Below are positions 1 through 6,904 of a DNA stretch of 14,523 nucleotides, piece by piece. The notes under the pieces are model-generated. The model had not been told where the DNA came from, did not search any database, and saw only the letters and a program-made list of their open reading frames with translations. Numbering within the stretch: position 1 is the first letter of the stretch; each line of letters opens with the position of its first letter. The translations under genes and the position numbers were made by a program. The stretch is from CAZPWF01 sp964610775 (GTDB taxonomy: Bacteria > Patescibacteriota > Saccharimonadia > Saccharimonadales > JACQNP01), in the NCBI GenBank assembly GCA_964610775.1, contig CAZSZC010000016.1, forward strand, positions 1 to 14,523, in the 5' to 3' direction.

Positions 1-101
1 TTTTCGTAGATAATCAAAGACTCAGCCAAACCCTTTACGAGGGCCTCTCTTTGATCGCGTTCACGATGGAACTTTCTGCCTTTGTATCCGTGACGATGCA
101 T
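1..101 (-). CDS. rplQ: 50S ribosomal protein bL17, N-terminal part (cut by window edge)
   Basis: bL17 is a large-subunit protein near the exit of the peptide tunnel. Translating from the ATG at 101-99 gives MHRHGYKGRKFHRERDQREA and continues to codon 33, ending ...LIIYE at the window edge. This matches the bL17 N-terminus (family pattern M-R-H-R..GR-L-R....R.A...NLA.SLI..E). The start lies one base after the rpoA stop (TAGCATG), with a GGAG Shine-Dalgarno inside the last rpoA codons, so translation is probably coupled to rpoA. Its position as last gene of the alpha operon is canonical. The C-terminal part lies outside the window. Confidence 0.93.
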   Translation of the reverse strand, partial: MHRHGYKGRKFHRERDQREALVKGLAESLIIYE

Positions 102-102
102 G

Positions 103-1041
103 CTAGAGCTCCATCTCCGACATTTTCTCTTTTACCTCGTCTAGTGCCTTGCTACCAAAACCCTTCAGCTCGCGCAATTCACCATCACTTAAACTGAATA
201 AGTCACGTAAAGTATGAATATCGTTATTTATAAGAGCATTCGTAGTACGTGCTGATAAGTTAAGATCTTCAATTGGAGTCATAAGCTCAGCAGAATCGTC
301 AGACTCTTCAGTACTTACTGTATCTTGTGCGTTTAGAGGAGCACTAGCTTCAACTTTGGTTTGTCCAGCCAAAGCAGTGTATTGATTTACCAAAATCGCC
401 GCTGCTTCTTCAAAAGCATCACGGGAGGTTATTGATCCATCAGTATCAATAGTAATCAACAGCTTATCAAGGTCAGTAATTTGGCCAACACGAGTATTCT
501 CTACCTTATAACGAACTCGAAGTACTGGGCTAAATATGGCATCCAGAGCAATCATGTCACTTGGTTTTTTTGCAGCAACTTCGTCGATAGTCCTATAACC
601 ACGTCCAGTTTCTACGATTAGATCAACTACAAAGCTAGTTTTATCATCGTCAATAGTTGCGATGTAATGGTCTGGATTAACAATTTCAACATCGGCATTG
701 ACTTGAATATCCTTAGCGGTAACTTTTCCTTTACCCTTTTTAACTATTCGTAGATTCTGAACATCGTTACCAAATACGCGGAAGCGCACACCCTTAAGAT
801 TCAGCATGATATCAACGATATCTTCTTTTATACCCTTCACTGCTGTAAATTCATGAGTTGCACCTTCAATTTTGAATGATGTTACAGCCGCACCTGCGAT
901 ACTCGATAGCAAAACCCTCCGCAAGGAGTTGCCCAGAGTCATACCGTAGCCGGTGTGAAGTGGTTCAACTGCGAAGGTTGCACTTGTAGCACTGTGCTCA
1001 TCGACATGTACGATACCTGGTGTGTGGATTGTTTTTGACAT
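103..1041 (-). CDS. rpoA: DNA-directed RNA polymerase subunit alpha
   Basis: The alpha subunit dimerises to nucleate RNA polymerase assembly, and its C-terminal domain contacts UP elements and activators. The N-terminal domain (about residues 1-228) carries the conserved motif GYGMTLGNSLRRVLLSS around residues 31-47. An acidic and Ser-rich linker (about 229-252) leads to the helix-hairpin-helix CTD (about 255-312). By position, R265 and N268 match the E. coli DNA-contacting residues (motif LSARTTN), and K298 is also present, followed by Ala where E. coli has Ser. At 312 residues the protein is slightly short because it ends soon after the last CTD helix. A strong AGGGAGG Shine-Dalgarno overlaps the rpsD stop. 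It sits between rpsD and rplQ, as in most bacteria. Confidence 0.98.
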   Translation of the reverse strand: MSKTIHTPGIVHVDEHSATSATFAVEPLHTGYGMTLGNSLRRVLLSSIAGAAVTSFKIEGATHEFTAVKGIKEDIVDIMLNLKGVRFRVFGNDVQNLRIVKKGKGKVTAKDIQVNADVEIVNPDHYIATIDDDKTSFVVDLIVETGRGYRTIDEVAAKKPSDMIALDAIFSPVLRVRYKVENTRVGQITDLDKLLITIDTDGSITSRDAFEEAAAILVNQYTALAGQTKVEASAPLNAQDTVSTEESDDSAELMTPIEDLNLSARTTNALINNDIHTLRDLFSLSDGELRELKGFGSKALDEVKEKMSEMEL

Positions 1042-1059
1042 TATTCTTATCGCCTCCCT

Positions 1060-1677
1060 TTAGCGTGAGTAGTACTCAACTATTAATTGCTCGTTGATAT
1101 CTTGTTCTGCTTCATCTCGAGTCGGAACTCCAGTAATACTAATTTCTAACTTCTTTCTGTCAGCTTTCAGCCAAGCTGGAATTTGACTAGGAGCTGGACT
1201 TGTATCATCAAGTCGCTTGAAGTAATCGGACTGCTTGCTCTTAGGACGGACAACTAACTTATCTCCTACACGCATACGTATTGATGGTATGTCGACTCGC
1301 CTATCGTTAAGTAGAAAGTGACCATGTGTTACTAGTTGACGAGCGGCTCGACGACTTGGCGCTAAACCAGCCCGATAAACAGCGTTATCTGCTCGTTGCT
1401 CTAAGAACTGTAGTAACTGAGCCCCTGACTGACCTTGCTTCTTGTTGGCTTCTTTCATAAGGTTACTGAACTGTCTCTCAAGCAACCCATAAAGTCGCTT
1501 TACCTTCTGTTTCTCACGCAACTGCAGAGAATATTGGCTAGGCTTATTGCGACGTCGATTACTGGCTTGCTCACCAGGAAGCGCTGTTCGTTTTACTAAA
1601 GCTTTGTGAGCCTTAGGGTGAAGAGCATAGCCTTCGCGGCGGCTCATTTTTACGATTGATTGAGTATCTCTTGCCAT
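1060..1677 (-). CDS. rpsD: 30S ribosomal protein uS4, zinc-free form
   Basis: uS4 is a primary 16S rRNA binder that nucleates the 30S body; in several bacteria it also represses its own operon. The protein is 205 residues, normal for the family. The S4 RNA-binding domain lies at about residues 94-155 (SRRAARQLVTHGHFLLNDRRVDIPS region), and the C-terminus NEQLIVEYYSR is diagnostic. The N-terminal segment that carries a four-cysteine zinc site in many bacteria is present, but the aligned positions are V9, S12, A26 and T31, so no zinc site is possible. Nine bases separate it from rpsK, and the ATG is preceded by a modest AGG. No autoregulatory leader is visible directly in front of it. Confidence 0.97.
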   Translation of the reverse strand: MARDTQSIVKMSRREGYALHPKAHKALVKRTALPGEQASNRRRNKPSQYSLQLREKQKVKRLYGLLERQFSNLMKEANKKQGQSGAQLLQFLEQRADNAVYRAGLAPSRRAARQLVTHGHFLLNDRRVDIPSIRMRVGDKLVVRPKSKQSDYFKRLDDTSPAPSQIPAWLKADRKKLEISITGVPTRDEAEQDINEQLIVEYYSR

Positions 1678-1685
1678 ATTAATAC

Positions 1686-2081
1686 CTAAATCCTTCGTGC
1701 CTTACGTGGACGACAACCACCGTGTGGCACACCGGTAACATCACTAATGCTCTCGACTTGTATGTCTGCACCCTGCAATGATCGAACGGCTGCATCACGG
1801 CCAAGACCAATTCCTTTTACGTAAACATCTACTTTTGAAGTTCCGTGCATTTGCTTAACAGCCTGGGCTGCTTTCTCTACTGCGACCTGTGCTGCATAAG
1901 CAGTGCCTTTTTTGGAACCACGAAAACCGCAACCTCCAGCGCTTGCTGTAGCAAGAGCCCCACCTGTCTGATCTGTAAAAGTAATTATTGTATTATTAAA
2001 CGTTGCCAAAACATGCATCTGTCCATGTGGAACGGATCGTTTTGATCGTTTCTTCTTTGCTGATGTTGATAATTCTGCCAT
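1686..2081 (-). CDS. rpsK: 30S ribosomal protein uS11
   Basis: uS11 sits on the 30S platform and helps shape the E site and the mRNA exit region. The protein is 131 residues, the usual length. Typical features are a basic N-terminus (AKKKRSKRSV), the central NNTIITFTDQTGG motif (about residues 29-41), GFRGSKKGTAYAAQ (about 52-65) and the C-terminal HGGCRPRKARRI. The start has an AAGGA Shine-Dalgarno and lies 14 bases after the rpsM stop. The order rpsM-rpsK-rpsD-rpoA is that of the alpha operon. Nothing unusual was seen. Confidence 0.97.
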   Translation of the reverse strand: MAELSTSAKKKRSKRSVPHGQMHVLATFNNTIITFTDQTGGALATASAGGCGFRGSKKGTAYAAQVAVEKAAQAVKQMHGTSKVDVYVKGIGLGRDAAVRSLQGADIQVESISDVTGVPHGGCRPRKARRI

Positions 2082-2095
2082 TGTAATTCCTTAAA

Positions 2096-2482
2096 CTAAG
2101 TCTTAGATGCTGATTTAGGTTGCGCGCCACCAACAGCTATTCTCTTACCTCGACGCGTTCGACCATTTGTACGCGTTCGTTGTCCTCGACTTGGAAGATT
2201 ATTCTTGTGTCGGATACCTCGATAACTATTTATATCTTTAAGCCGCTTAATGTTGCCGACTACTATACGCTGCAGCTCACCTTCAACAATATAGCTATCG
2301 TTTATGGTGTCTTGAATTCTGGAAATTTCGCTATCGGTTAAATCTTTAGCTCGAACCGTTGGCTCAACTTTTGCTTTACTTAGAATATCAGCACTGGTTT
2401 TAGGACCAATGCCATACACATATGTAAGAGCTACATGAATTTGCTTATTGTCTGGGATTGTTACACCTGAAATTCTTGGCAT
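2096..2482 (-). CDS. rpsM: 30S ribosomal protein uS13
   Basis: uS13 sits on the 30S head and makes inter-subunit bridges and P-site tRNA contacts through its basic C-terminal tail. The protein is 128 residues. Recognisable parts are the N-terminal MPRISGVTIPDNKQ, the YGIG motif at about residues 23-26, and the diagnostic SYRGIRHKNNLPSRGQRTRTN stretch near residues 86-106. The tail is Lys/Arg rich and ends KSASKT. The start lies 4 bases after the rpmJ stop, with a weak AGGG upstream, so it is probably translated by coupling to rpmJ. Confidence 0.97.
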   Translation of the reverse strand: MPRISGVTIPDNKQIHVALTYVYGIGPKTSADILSKAKVEPTVRAKDLTDSEISRIQDTINDSYIVEGELQRIVVGNIKRLKDINSYRGIRHKNNLPSRGQRTRTNGRTRRGKRIAVGGAQPKSASKT

Positions 2483-2486
2483 ACTA

Positions 2487-2603
2487 TTAACCCTGCCTCT
2501 GCTTATGCTTTGGCTTGAACTTATTGATCACATATAATCGGCCTTTACGACGAACAATTTTGTCATCGGGGCTAATTTTTTTAACACTTGCACGCACTTT
2601 CAT
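2487..2603 (-). CDS. rpmJ: 50S ribosomal protein bL36, cysteine-less form
   Basis: bL36 is the smallest large-subunit protein. I translated it by hand from ATG 2603-2601 to TAA 2489-2487: 38 residues, beginning MKVRASVKKISPDDKIVRRK and ending KPKHKQRQG, diagnostic for bL36. In the zinc-binding form, Cys11, Cys14, Cys27 and one His hold zinc. Here those cysteine positions are Ser11, Asp14 and Asn27, and only His33 remains, so the ribbon cannot bind zinc in the usual way. An AAAGGA Shine-Dalgarno lies about 12 bases upstream. The gene follows infA by 82 bases of structured intergenic RNA and precedes rpsM by 4 bases, the usual infA-rpmJ-rpsM order. Confidence 0.96.
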   Translation of the reverse strand: MKVRASVKKISPDDKIVRRKGRLYVINKFKPKHKQRQG

Positions 2604-2685
2604 CCCGTAGAAGTCCTTTCAGTTGGGTAACCCACATCAAGTGGGGTAATGCGGATTCGCTCAGGAGCGAACTCACTGCTTAATA
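2604..2685 (-). promoter_or_regulatory. Structured infA-rpmJ intergenic region, candidate cis-regulatory RNA
   Basis: Between the infA stop and the rpmJ start, the RNA can form two hairpins. The first is UUCGCU-CCUG-AGCGAA (2671-2656), six pairs plus a flanking G-U. The second is CCCAC-UUGAU-GUGGG (2645-2631). The GUGGG arm can alternatively fold into UGGG-UUA-CCCA, so mutually exclusive folds are possible. The AAAGGA Shine-Dalgarno of rpmJ follows. No U-run follows either hairpin, so a terminator is unlikely. Alpha-operon mRNAs in other bacteria carry an S4-binding leader; whether this is an analogue is inference. Confidence 0.4.
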
Positions 2686-2907
2686 TTATGATCTACGATA
2701 AGTTATCCGACCCTTTGTGAGATCATAAGGGGTCAACTCGACCGTAACACCGTCACCTGGCACAAGGCGAATGTAGTGTTTTCGCATTCTACCGGCGACG
2801 TGAGCTATAATTTGATGACCATTTTCAAGCTCTACACGGAATTGAGTCCCCGGAAGGGCTTCAATTACTACTCCTGCTAGCTCGATAACTTCCTTGTTTT
2901 TAGCCAT
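2686..2907 (-). CDS. infA: Translation initiation factor IF-1
   Basis: IF-1 binds the 30S A site during initiation and assists IF-2 and IF-3. The 73-residue protein is a single OB fold: MAKNKEVIELAGVVIEALPG at the start, FRVELENGHQIIAHVAGRMRKHYIRLVPGD in the middle, and DLTKGRITYRR at the end, the standard family ending. Unlike most genes in this window, it has no purine-rich Shine-Dalgarno; the bases before ATG are GTTATATTTTT. A promoter about 20 bases upstream suggests a very short leader. It opens the block infA-rpmJ-rpsM-rpsK-rpsD-rpoA-rplQ. adk and map, often found between secY and infA, are absent. Confidence 0.97.
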   Translation of the reverse strand: MAKNKEVIELAGVVIEALPGTQFRVELENGHQIIAHVAGRMRKHYIRLVPGDGVTVELTPYDLTKGRITYRRS

Positions 2908-2926
2908 AAAAATATAACGTCATCAA

Positions 2927-2956
2927 ATTGTAGCAGATTTTATATAAGTTTGTAAA
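2927..2956 (-). promoter_or_regulatory. Predicted sigma70-type promoter for the infA-alpha block
   Basis: In the 56-bp secY-infA gap, reading the minus strand, TTTACA (2956-2951; 5/6 to TTGACA) is followed by an 18-nt spacer ending in TGC, then TACAAT (2932-2927; 5/6 to TATAAT). The TGC gives an extended -10. Transcription would start near 2920, leaving about 12-13 bases before the infA ATG. The assignment rests on motif match and position only. Confidence 0.62.
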
Positions 2957-2963
2957 GTGTTTT

Positions 2964-4484
2964 CTACGATTTTTTTGACTTGTCACCCTTCTGCTTGTTC
3001 TTTTTAGAAAAAGGCAAGCGCATACGTAATTTTTTTGTACCTAGGGCAGCTAATGGTTCTTCAGCATCATAGAAGAAATCGGGTTGTTCGTACTGATCAT
3101 ATGTAACCATTAGTGCGCGTGATTCTATAGCACGCAAAGTCTCAAGTGCAACAGATACAAGAATTAGTATGCTTGTACCCCCAAGAGCAACATTACTACT
3201 TAAGAAGACCTGTCCAATAATAGGCACTAGTGCAATAAAGCCTAAGCTCAAGGCTCCAAAAAGCGTTAAACGATTAATTACTCGGCTCAAGTATTTCTCG
3301 GTCTGAATTCCTGATCGAACGTTTTCTATGAAACCTCCTTGTTTTTGTAGATTTTCAGCTATTTCCTTAGCATTAAAGGTTATACCTGTGTAAAAGAAGG
3401 TAAAAACAAAGACGAGCAGAAAGTAAACAATTGGATATATGTATGGCGTGAATCCTGGTTGGGCAAAAGTTTGAGCGCTTGGGTTGGTGAACCACAGAAC
3501 TAGCTTACTACCGATTTCTTGCAAACGCTGACTTCCAGACCCCGACATTAACTGACCGGCAAAACTAGGAACACTTAAAAATGCGGTAGCGAAAATAATC
3601 GGTACTACGCCAGCCGTGATTAGCTTTACGGGCAAAATGGTCGTTACCCCACCGTAAGCGCGGTTTCCTTGAACGCGCTTGGCATAGTGAATTGTAATCT
3701 TGCGCGAAGCTTCATTGAGCTTAACAATAAAAATCGTTAGCAACAGAACAGCTAAGGCAATACCACCAGCATACATAAGTTGTCTTGTATTAATTGGTAG
3801 CTGTTTACCAAATAGTTGTGTGGTTGCAGTTTTGTCATAGACTGTTGCGGTAATGCTAGAAATTGTCTTTGGCAACTGACTGACAATACCGACCGTAATG
3901 ATGAGTGATATACCATTACCAATGCTTTGTTCGGTTATGAGTTCACCTAGCCACATTAATAGCATCGCTCCACCAGTAAGAGCTGACACCATTAATATCC
4001 ACTGAGCAGGCGAAGCATTAGCTGTTATATCACCTATGCCACCGATCTGTGAGGCTTGTTGCCTAACTAGATAAATAGCGCCGACTGACTGAACTATAGC
4101 TAGTGGCAGTGTCAGGATTCGTGTGTACTGATTAATCTTTTTGCGACCATATTCGCCCTCTTGGTTCAGGGCCTCTAATTGTGGTATAGCTTTGGTAAGT
4201 AATTGAATAATAATAGATGCGTTAATATACGGACCAAGACCAATGATCATAATTGAAAAATTAGCCAGCGCTCCACCAGATAATACATTGATAAAACTCA
4301 GTAACTGAGTAGTATTCTGCGAATTAAAAAGATTTTCAAGAACTTGTCGTAATGTTTCTGGATTACTTAGCGGAATCGGGATATGCGCCAAAACACGAAA
4401 AACCAGCAGCATACCAAGAACAGCCAATATTCTTTTACGCATATCAGCATTTTTGAGCGACTGCCAAATTACTTTCCAGCTCAT
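2964..4484 (-). CDS. secY: Preprotein translocase subunit SecY, with extended basic C-terminal tail
   Basis: SecY is the channel of the Sec translocon in the cytoplasmic membrane, working with SecE, SecG and SecA or the ribosome. Ten membrane segments can be placed at roughly residues 18-38, 72-97, 122-141, 160-181, 186-205, 236-256, 284-306, 346-369, 405-426 and 433-452. Family motifs seen are GLGPYINASIIIQLL, GEYGRKKINQYTR, ITEQSIGNGISLIIT, IPIPLS after TM1, and GGTSILILVSVALE. It has 506 residues, longer than the usual 420-450. The excess is partly the periplasmic loops and mostly a C-terminal tail (460-506) whose last 24 residues hold 11 Lys/Arg. A weak AAGGG lies 11 bases before ATG. It follows rplO as in the spc operon. 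Confidence 0.97.
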   Translation of the reverse strand: MSWKVIWQSLKNADMRKRILAVLGMLLVFRVLAHIPIPLSNPETLRQVLENLFNSQNTTQLLSFINVLSGGALANFSIMIIGLGPYINASIIIQLLTKAIPQLEALNQEGEYGRKKINQYTRILTLPLAIVQSVGAIYLVRQQASQIGGIGDITANASPAQWILMVSALTGGAMLLMWLGELITEQSIGNGISLIITVGIVSQLPKTISSITATVYDKTATTQLFGKQLPINTRQLMYAGGIALAVLLLTIFIVKLNEASRKITIHYAKRVQGNRAYGGVTTILPVKLITAGVVPIIFATAFLSVPSFAGQLMSGSGSQRLQEIGSKLVLWFTNPSAQTFAQPGFTPYIYPIVYFLLVFVFTFFYTGITFNAKEIAENLQKQGGFIENVRSGIQTEKYLSRVINRLTLFGALSLGFIALVPIIGQVFLSSNVALGGTSILILVSVALETLRAIESRALMVTYDQYEQPDFFYDAEEPLAALGTKKLRMRLPFSKKNKQKGDKSKKS

Positions 4485-4524
4485 AAACTATCTAACCCTT
4501 ACTCTAATCATTACAATGTGTACC

Positions 4525-4552
4525 AGTATACAAGACTACGCTTGCTTGTAAT
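4525..4552 (-). promoter_or_regulatory. Weak candidate promoter upstream of secY
   Basis: The 84-bp rplO-secY gap holds TATACT (4530-4525; 5/6 to TATAAT) preceded at a 16-nt spacing by ATTACA (4552-4547; 4/6 to TTGACA). A start near 4518 would leave a leader of about 33 bases. The unusually long gap in an otherwise tight operon favours a regulatory site, but the -35 match is poor and no extended -10 TGn is present. Confidence 0.3.
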
Positions 4553-4568
4553 AGCTTTGCTGTAAAAC

Positions 4569-5033
4569 TTACTTTTCTTCCTTTTTGGGAAGTCGTTTTA
4601 CTTGAGGTACGCTAGTGAAGCTTCCACCAGCTTTTTCAACCATACTTATAGCGTTCGCACTAGCTATTTGTATTTTTACAGCTTTTTTCTTAGTAACTTC
4701 ACCCTTGCAAATAAGTTTTACGCGTACGTATGGATTAGAAACAAGACCAGCCTCGGCTAATGTAAAATTATCAACTGTCGCACCTAGGCTATCTAATTGT
4801 CCGGTGTACACGTTTTCTGCAACGACCCTAATCGAGCGAAAACCAGAACGCTTTGGTAGGCGTTGCATTAGTGGATTTTGGCCACCTTCGAAACCTGGGC
4901 GCCTGCCCTTACCAGTTCGAGACTTCTGTCCTTTCGTACCGCGACCAGCAGTTTTACCACCACCAGCCGAAATACCGCGTCCGACGCGCTTTCTTGATCT
5001 GTTCGATGTAAGATTTAATTCATTAAATTTCAT
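4569..5033 (-). CDS. rplO: 50S ribosomal protein uL15
   Basis: uL15 is a late-assembling 23S-binding protein. The 154-residue sequence has the typical extended, Gly/Arg-rich N-terminus (RKRVGRGISAGGGKTAGRGTKGQKSR, about residues 14-39), then GFEGGQNPLMQRLPKRSGF (about 48-66) and a globular C-terminal domain with VTKKKAVKIQIASANAISMVEKAGG. The start has AAAGG 7 bases upstream and lies 2 bases after the rpsE stop. rpmD (uL30), which normally sits between rpsE and rplO, is absent and there is no room for it. secY follows after 84 bases. Confidence 0.97.
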   Translation of the reverse strand: MKFNELNLTSNRSRKRVGRGISAGGGKTAGRGTKGQKSRTGKGRRPGFEGGQNPLMQRLPKRSGFRSIRVVAENVYTGQLDSLGATVDNFTLAEAGLVSNPYVRVKLICKGEVTKKKAVKIQIASANAISMVEKAGGSFTSVPQVKRLPKKEEK

Positions 5034-5035
5034 AT

Positions 5036-5572
5036 CTAACCTTTCGCAACCTTGGCTGTTTTCTTAGTTGCCGTTTCTTGTTTAGTGGTATGCCAATCCT
5101 TTTGGGCTTTAATACTAGTTAATGCTTCCAACGTGGCGTATGCGCAGTTAATTTTATTAGCAGAACCAAGCGACTTGGATAGCGCATTACTAATACCCGC
5201 AACTTCTAGAACTGTTCGCACTACACCTCCTGCAATGAGGCCAGTACCTGCACTGGCTGGCAGTAGAAGTATACGAGCACCACTAACCTTCGCTTCAGCT
5301 TCATGTGGAATCGTACCCTTGTATATCTCGACTGTCATTATGTTTTTCTTAGCAACATCAACGGCTTTAGTGACGGCAGTGGTTACGTCGGCACCTTTTG
5401 CTATACCAATACCAACTTTTCCTTTGTGATCGCCAATAACTACTAGTGCGCGAAAACGGAAGCGACGGCCACCCTTTACCACACGAGCAACACGATCTAT
5501 ATTGACCACTCGTTCATCAAACTGTTTTTCTTCAGTAACACCTTCAAATCGTTTATTAGACTTATGATCCAT
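5036..5572 (-). CDS. rpsE: 30S ribosomal protein uS5
   Basis: uS5 helps form the mRNA entry channel and affects decoding fidelity. The 178-residue protein has an N-terminal double-stranded-RNA-binding-like domain (VKGGRRFRFRALVVIGDHKGKVGIGIAKG, about residues 33-60) and the C-terminal domain with LLLPASAGTGLIAGGVVRTVLEVAGI (about 102-127) and a Lys-rich tail. GGAG lies 7 bases before the ATG. One base separates it from the rplR stop (TAGTATG). The order rplF-rplR-rpsE is canonical; the next gene is rplO rather than rpmD. Confidence 0.97.
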   Translation of the reverse strand: MDHKSNKRFEGVTEEKQFDERVVNIDRVARVVKGGRRFRFRALVVIGDHKGKVGIGIAKGADVTTAVTKAVDVAKKNIMTVEIYKGTIPHEAEAKVSGARILLLPASAGTGLIAGGVVRTVLEVAGISNALSKSLGSANKINCAYATLEALTSIKAQKDWHTTKQETATKKTAKVAKG

Positions 5573-5573
5573 A

Positions 5574-5927
5574 CTAAAACTCCAATCCTTCTGCCCGAGC
5601 TGCTTCAGCTAGCGCCTTAATACGTCCGTGATACAGTTTGCCGTTACGGTCAAAAACCACCTTGGTTATCTTAGCTTTCTTAGCTTTTTCCCCAATTTCC
5701 TTACCAACAATGGTAGCTTTCTCAGTCATTGTTCCGGTAAGCTTTTTGCCGATTGTTGTTGCCGACACGAGTGTAGTATGTGTTTCATCATTTATAACTT
5801 GAACTGAAATATTTTGATTACTAATCGTAACCGTCAGTCGCGGTCGAGCAGTAGTACCAAACACCTTTGAGCGAACACGATTTTTACGCCGAGCAGCATT
5901 TTGAATCTTCTTAGTTAATCTATTCAT
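5574..5927 (-). CDS. rplR: 50S ribosomal protein uL18
   Basis: uL18 binds 5S rRNA together with uL5 in the central protuberance. The 117-residue protein, normal in length, starts with the basic segment RLTKKIQNAARRKNRVRSKVFG. It carries the ARPRLTVTISNQNISVQVIND strand region and ends with FDRNGKLYHGRIKALAEAARAEGLEF, the family's diagnostic C-terminus. An AGGA Shine-Dalgarno overlaps the rplF stop region 8 bases upstream. It lies in the spc operon between rplF and rpsE. Confidence 0.97.
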   Translation of the reverse strand: MNRLTKKIQNAARRKNRVRSKVFGTTARPRLTVTISNQNISVQVINDETHTTLVSATTIGKKLTGTMTEKATIVGKEIGEKAKKAKITKVVFDRNGKLYHGRIKALAEAARAEGLEF

Positions 5928-5935
5928 AGTTATTC

Positions 5936-6475
5936 CTACTTATCCTTACCTGATTTACCAGACTTGCGAATAATTCGCTCGCCGACATATTTAATACCCT
6001 TGCCTTTATAAGGCTCTGGCTTTTTAAGGGCTCGTATCTCAGCAGCAACCTGTCCAACTTGCTGCTTATTAATACCACTAATAGTTATTGTGTTCTGTTC
6101 AACCGTGGCCGAAACGCCGCTAGGTAGAGCATAGTTAACTTCGTGTGATAAGCCAATATTGAACTTCAAGCCATTTCCCGCTAAAGCAACACGATAGCCA
6201 ACTCCGTTCAACTCTAATTGCTTGCTGAAACCTTCTGTTACACCAGTAACCATGTTTTGAACCAGTGAACGCATCAGACCATGCTTAGCACGATGCTCTG
6301 CTTCATCATCGATTCTAGTAACTAGCGCTTCGCCGTCTTTGACCTCTACACTTATTCCAGGCATAGTAAATTGTGATAAATTACCTTTTGGCCCTGAAAC
6401 ATTGATATGATCAGCATCGACAGTGATTGTCACACCGCTTGGAATTGTAATCGGTAGTTTTCCTATTCGACTCAT
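5936..6475 (-). CDS. rplF: 50S ribosomal protein uL6
   Basis: uL6 contacts the sarcin-ricin region near the factor-binding site. The 179-residue protein shows the two repeated uL6 folds. It begins MSRIGKLPITIPSGVTITVD, has the SKQLELNGVGYRV segment near residues 84-96, and ends with KKPEPYKGKGIKYVGERIIRKSGKSGK, diagnostic for the family. A strong AGGAAGGA Shine-Dalgarno sits about 7 bases upstream, and 14 bases separate it from rpsH. Nothing unusual was seen. Confidence 0.98.
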   Translation of the reverse strand: MSRIGKLPITIPSGVTITVDADHINVSGPKGNLSQFTMPGISVEVKDGEALVTRIDDEAEHRAKHGLMRSLVQNMVTGVTEGFSKQLELNGVGYRVALAGNGLKFNIGLSHEVNYALPSGVSATVEQNTITISGINKQQVGQVAAEIRALKKPEPYKGKGIKYVGERIIRKSGKSGKDK

Positions 6476-6489
6476 ATCTTTCCTTCCTA

Positions 6490-6891
6490 TTAATAAACTT
6501 TACAAATTAGTTCGCCGCCGACGCCCTGCTTCTTTGCCTCAGCGCCAACCATCACACCTTTACTGGTAGAAACAATAACGATTCCACGACCGCGCTTAAC
6601 TGTAGGGATAGCGTCAACACTAACATACATACGCCTACCTGGCTTACTCATACGAACAATCTCAGTAATTTTTGCATTTGAACCTGGCTGGTTAATTGTA
6701 ACTTTTAGTGATTTACCAACAACAGCATCCTCGACATTCACGCTATCAATAAAGCTACTCTGTTGTAGCAGCGTAGCAACAGACTCCTTAACTTTAGAGT
6801 GAGGCATTACGACTTCGTGCTTATTAACGGCTATAGCATTGCGTATGCGAGAAAGCATGTCGGCGATTGGATCTGTAGAAACTGTAGACAT
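6490..6891 (-). CDS. rpsH: 30S ribosomal protein uS8
   Basis: uS8 is a primary 16S binder of the central domain; in E. coli it is the spc operon repressor. The 133-residue protein begins with TDPIADMLSRIRNAIAVNKHEV (about residues 6-27). It carries RMSKPGRRMYVSVDAIPTVKRGRGIVIVSTSKGVMV in the C-terminal domain and ends GGELICKVY. A strong AAGGAG overlaps the rpsN stop. E. coli S8 represses through an rplE-proximal site; the 1-nt rplX-rplE overlap here leaves no separate leader, so that particular mechanism is not visible. Confidence 0.97.
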   Translation of the reverse strand: MSTVSTDPIADMLSRIRNAIAVNKHEVVMPHSKVKESVATLLQQSSFIDSVNVEDAVVGKSLKVTINQPGSNAKITEIVRMSKPGRRMYVSVDAIPTVKRGRGIVIVSTSKGVMVGAEAKKQGVGGELICKVY

Positions 6892-6904
6892 AATATACTC
6901 CTTA

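Noticed and set aside
4615..5067. 150-codon open frame on the plus strand opposite rplO
   Set aside because: Shadow of the GC-rich, Gly/Arg-rich rplO coding sequence. No recognisable domain and no ribosome binding site.
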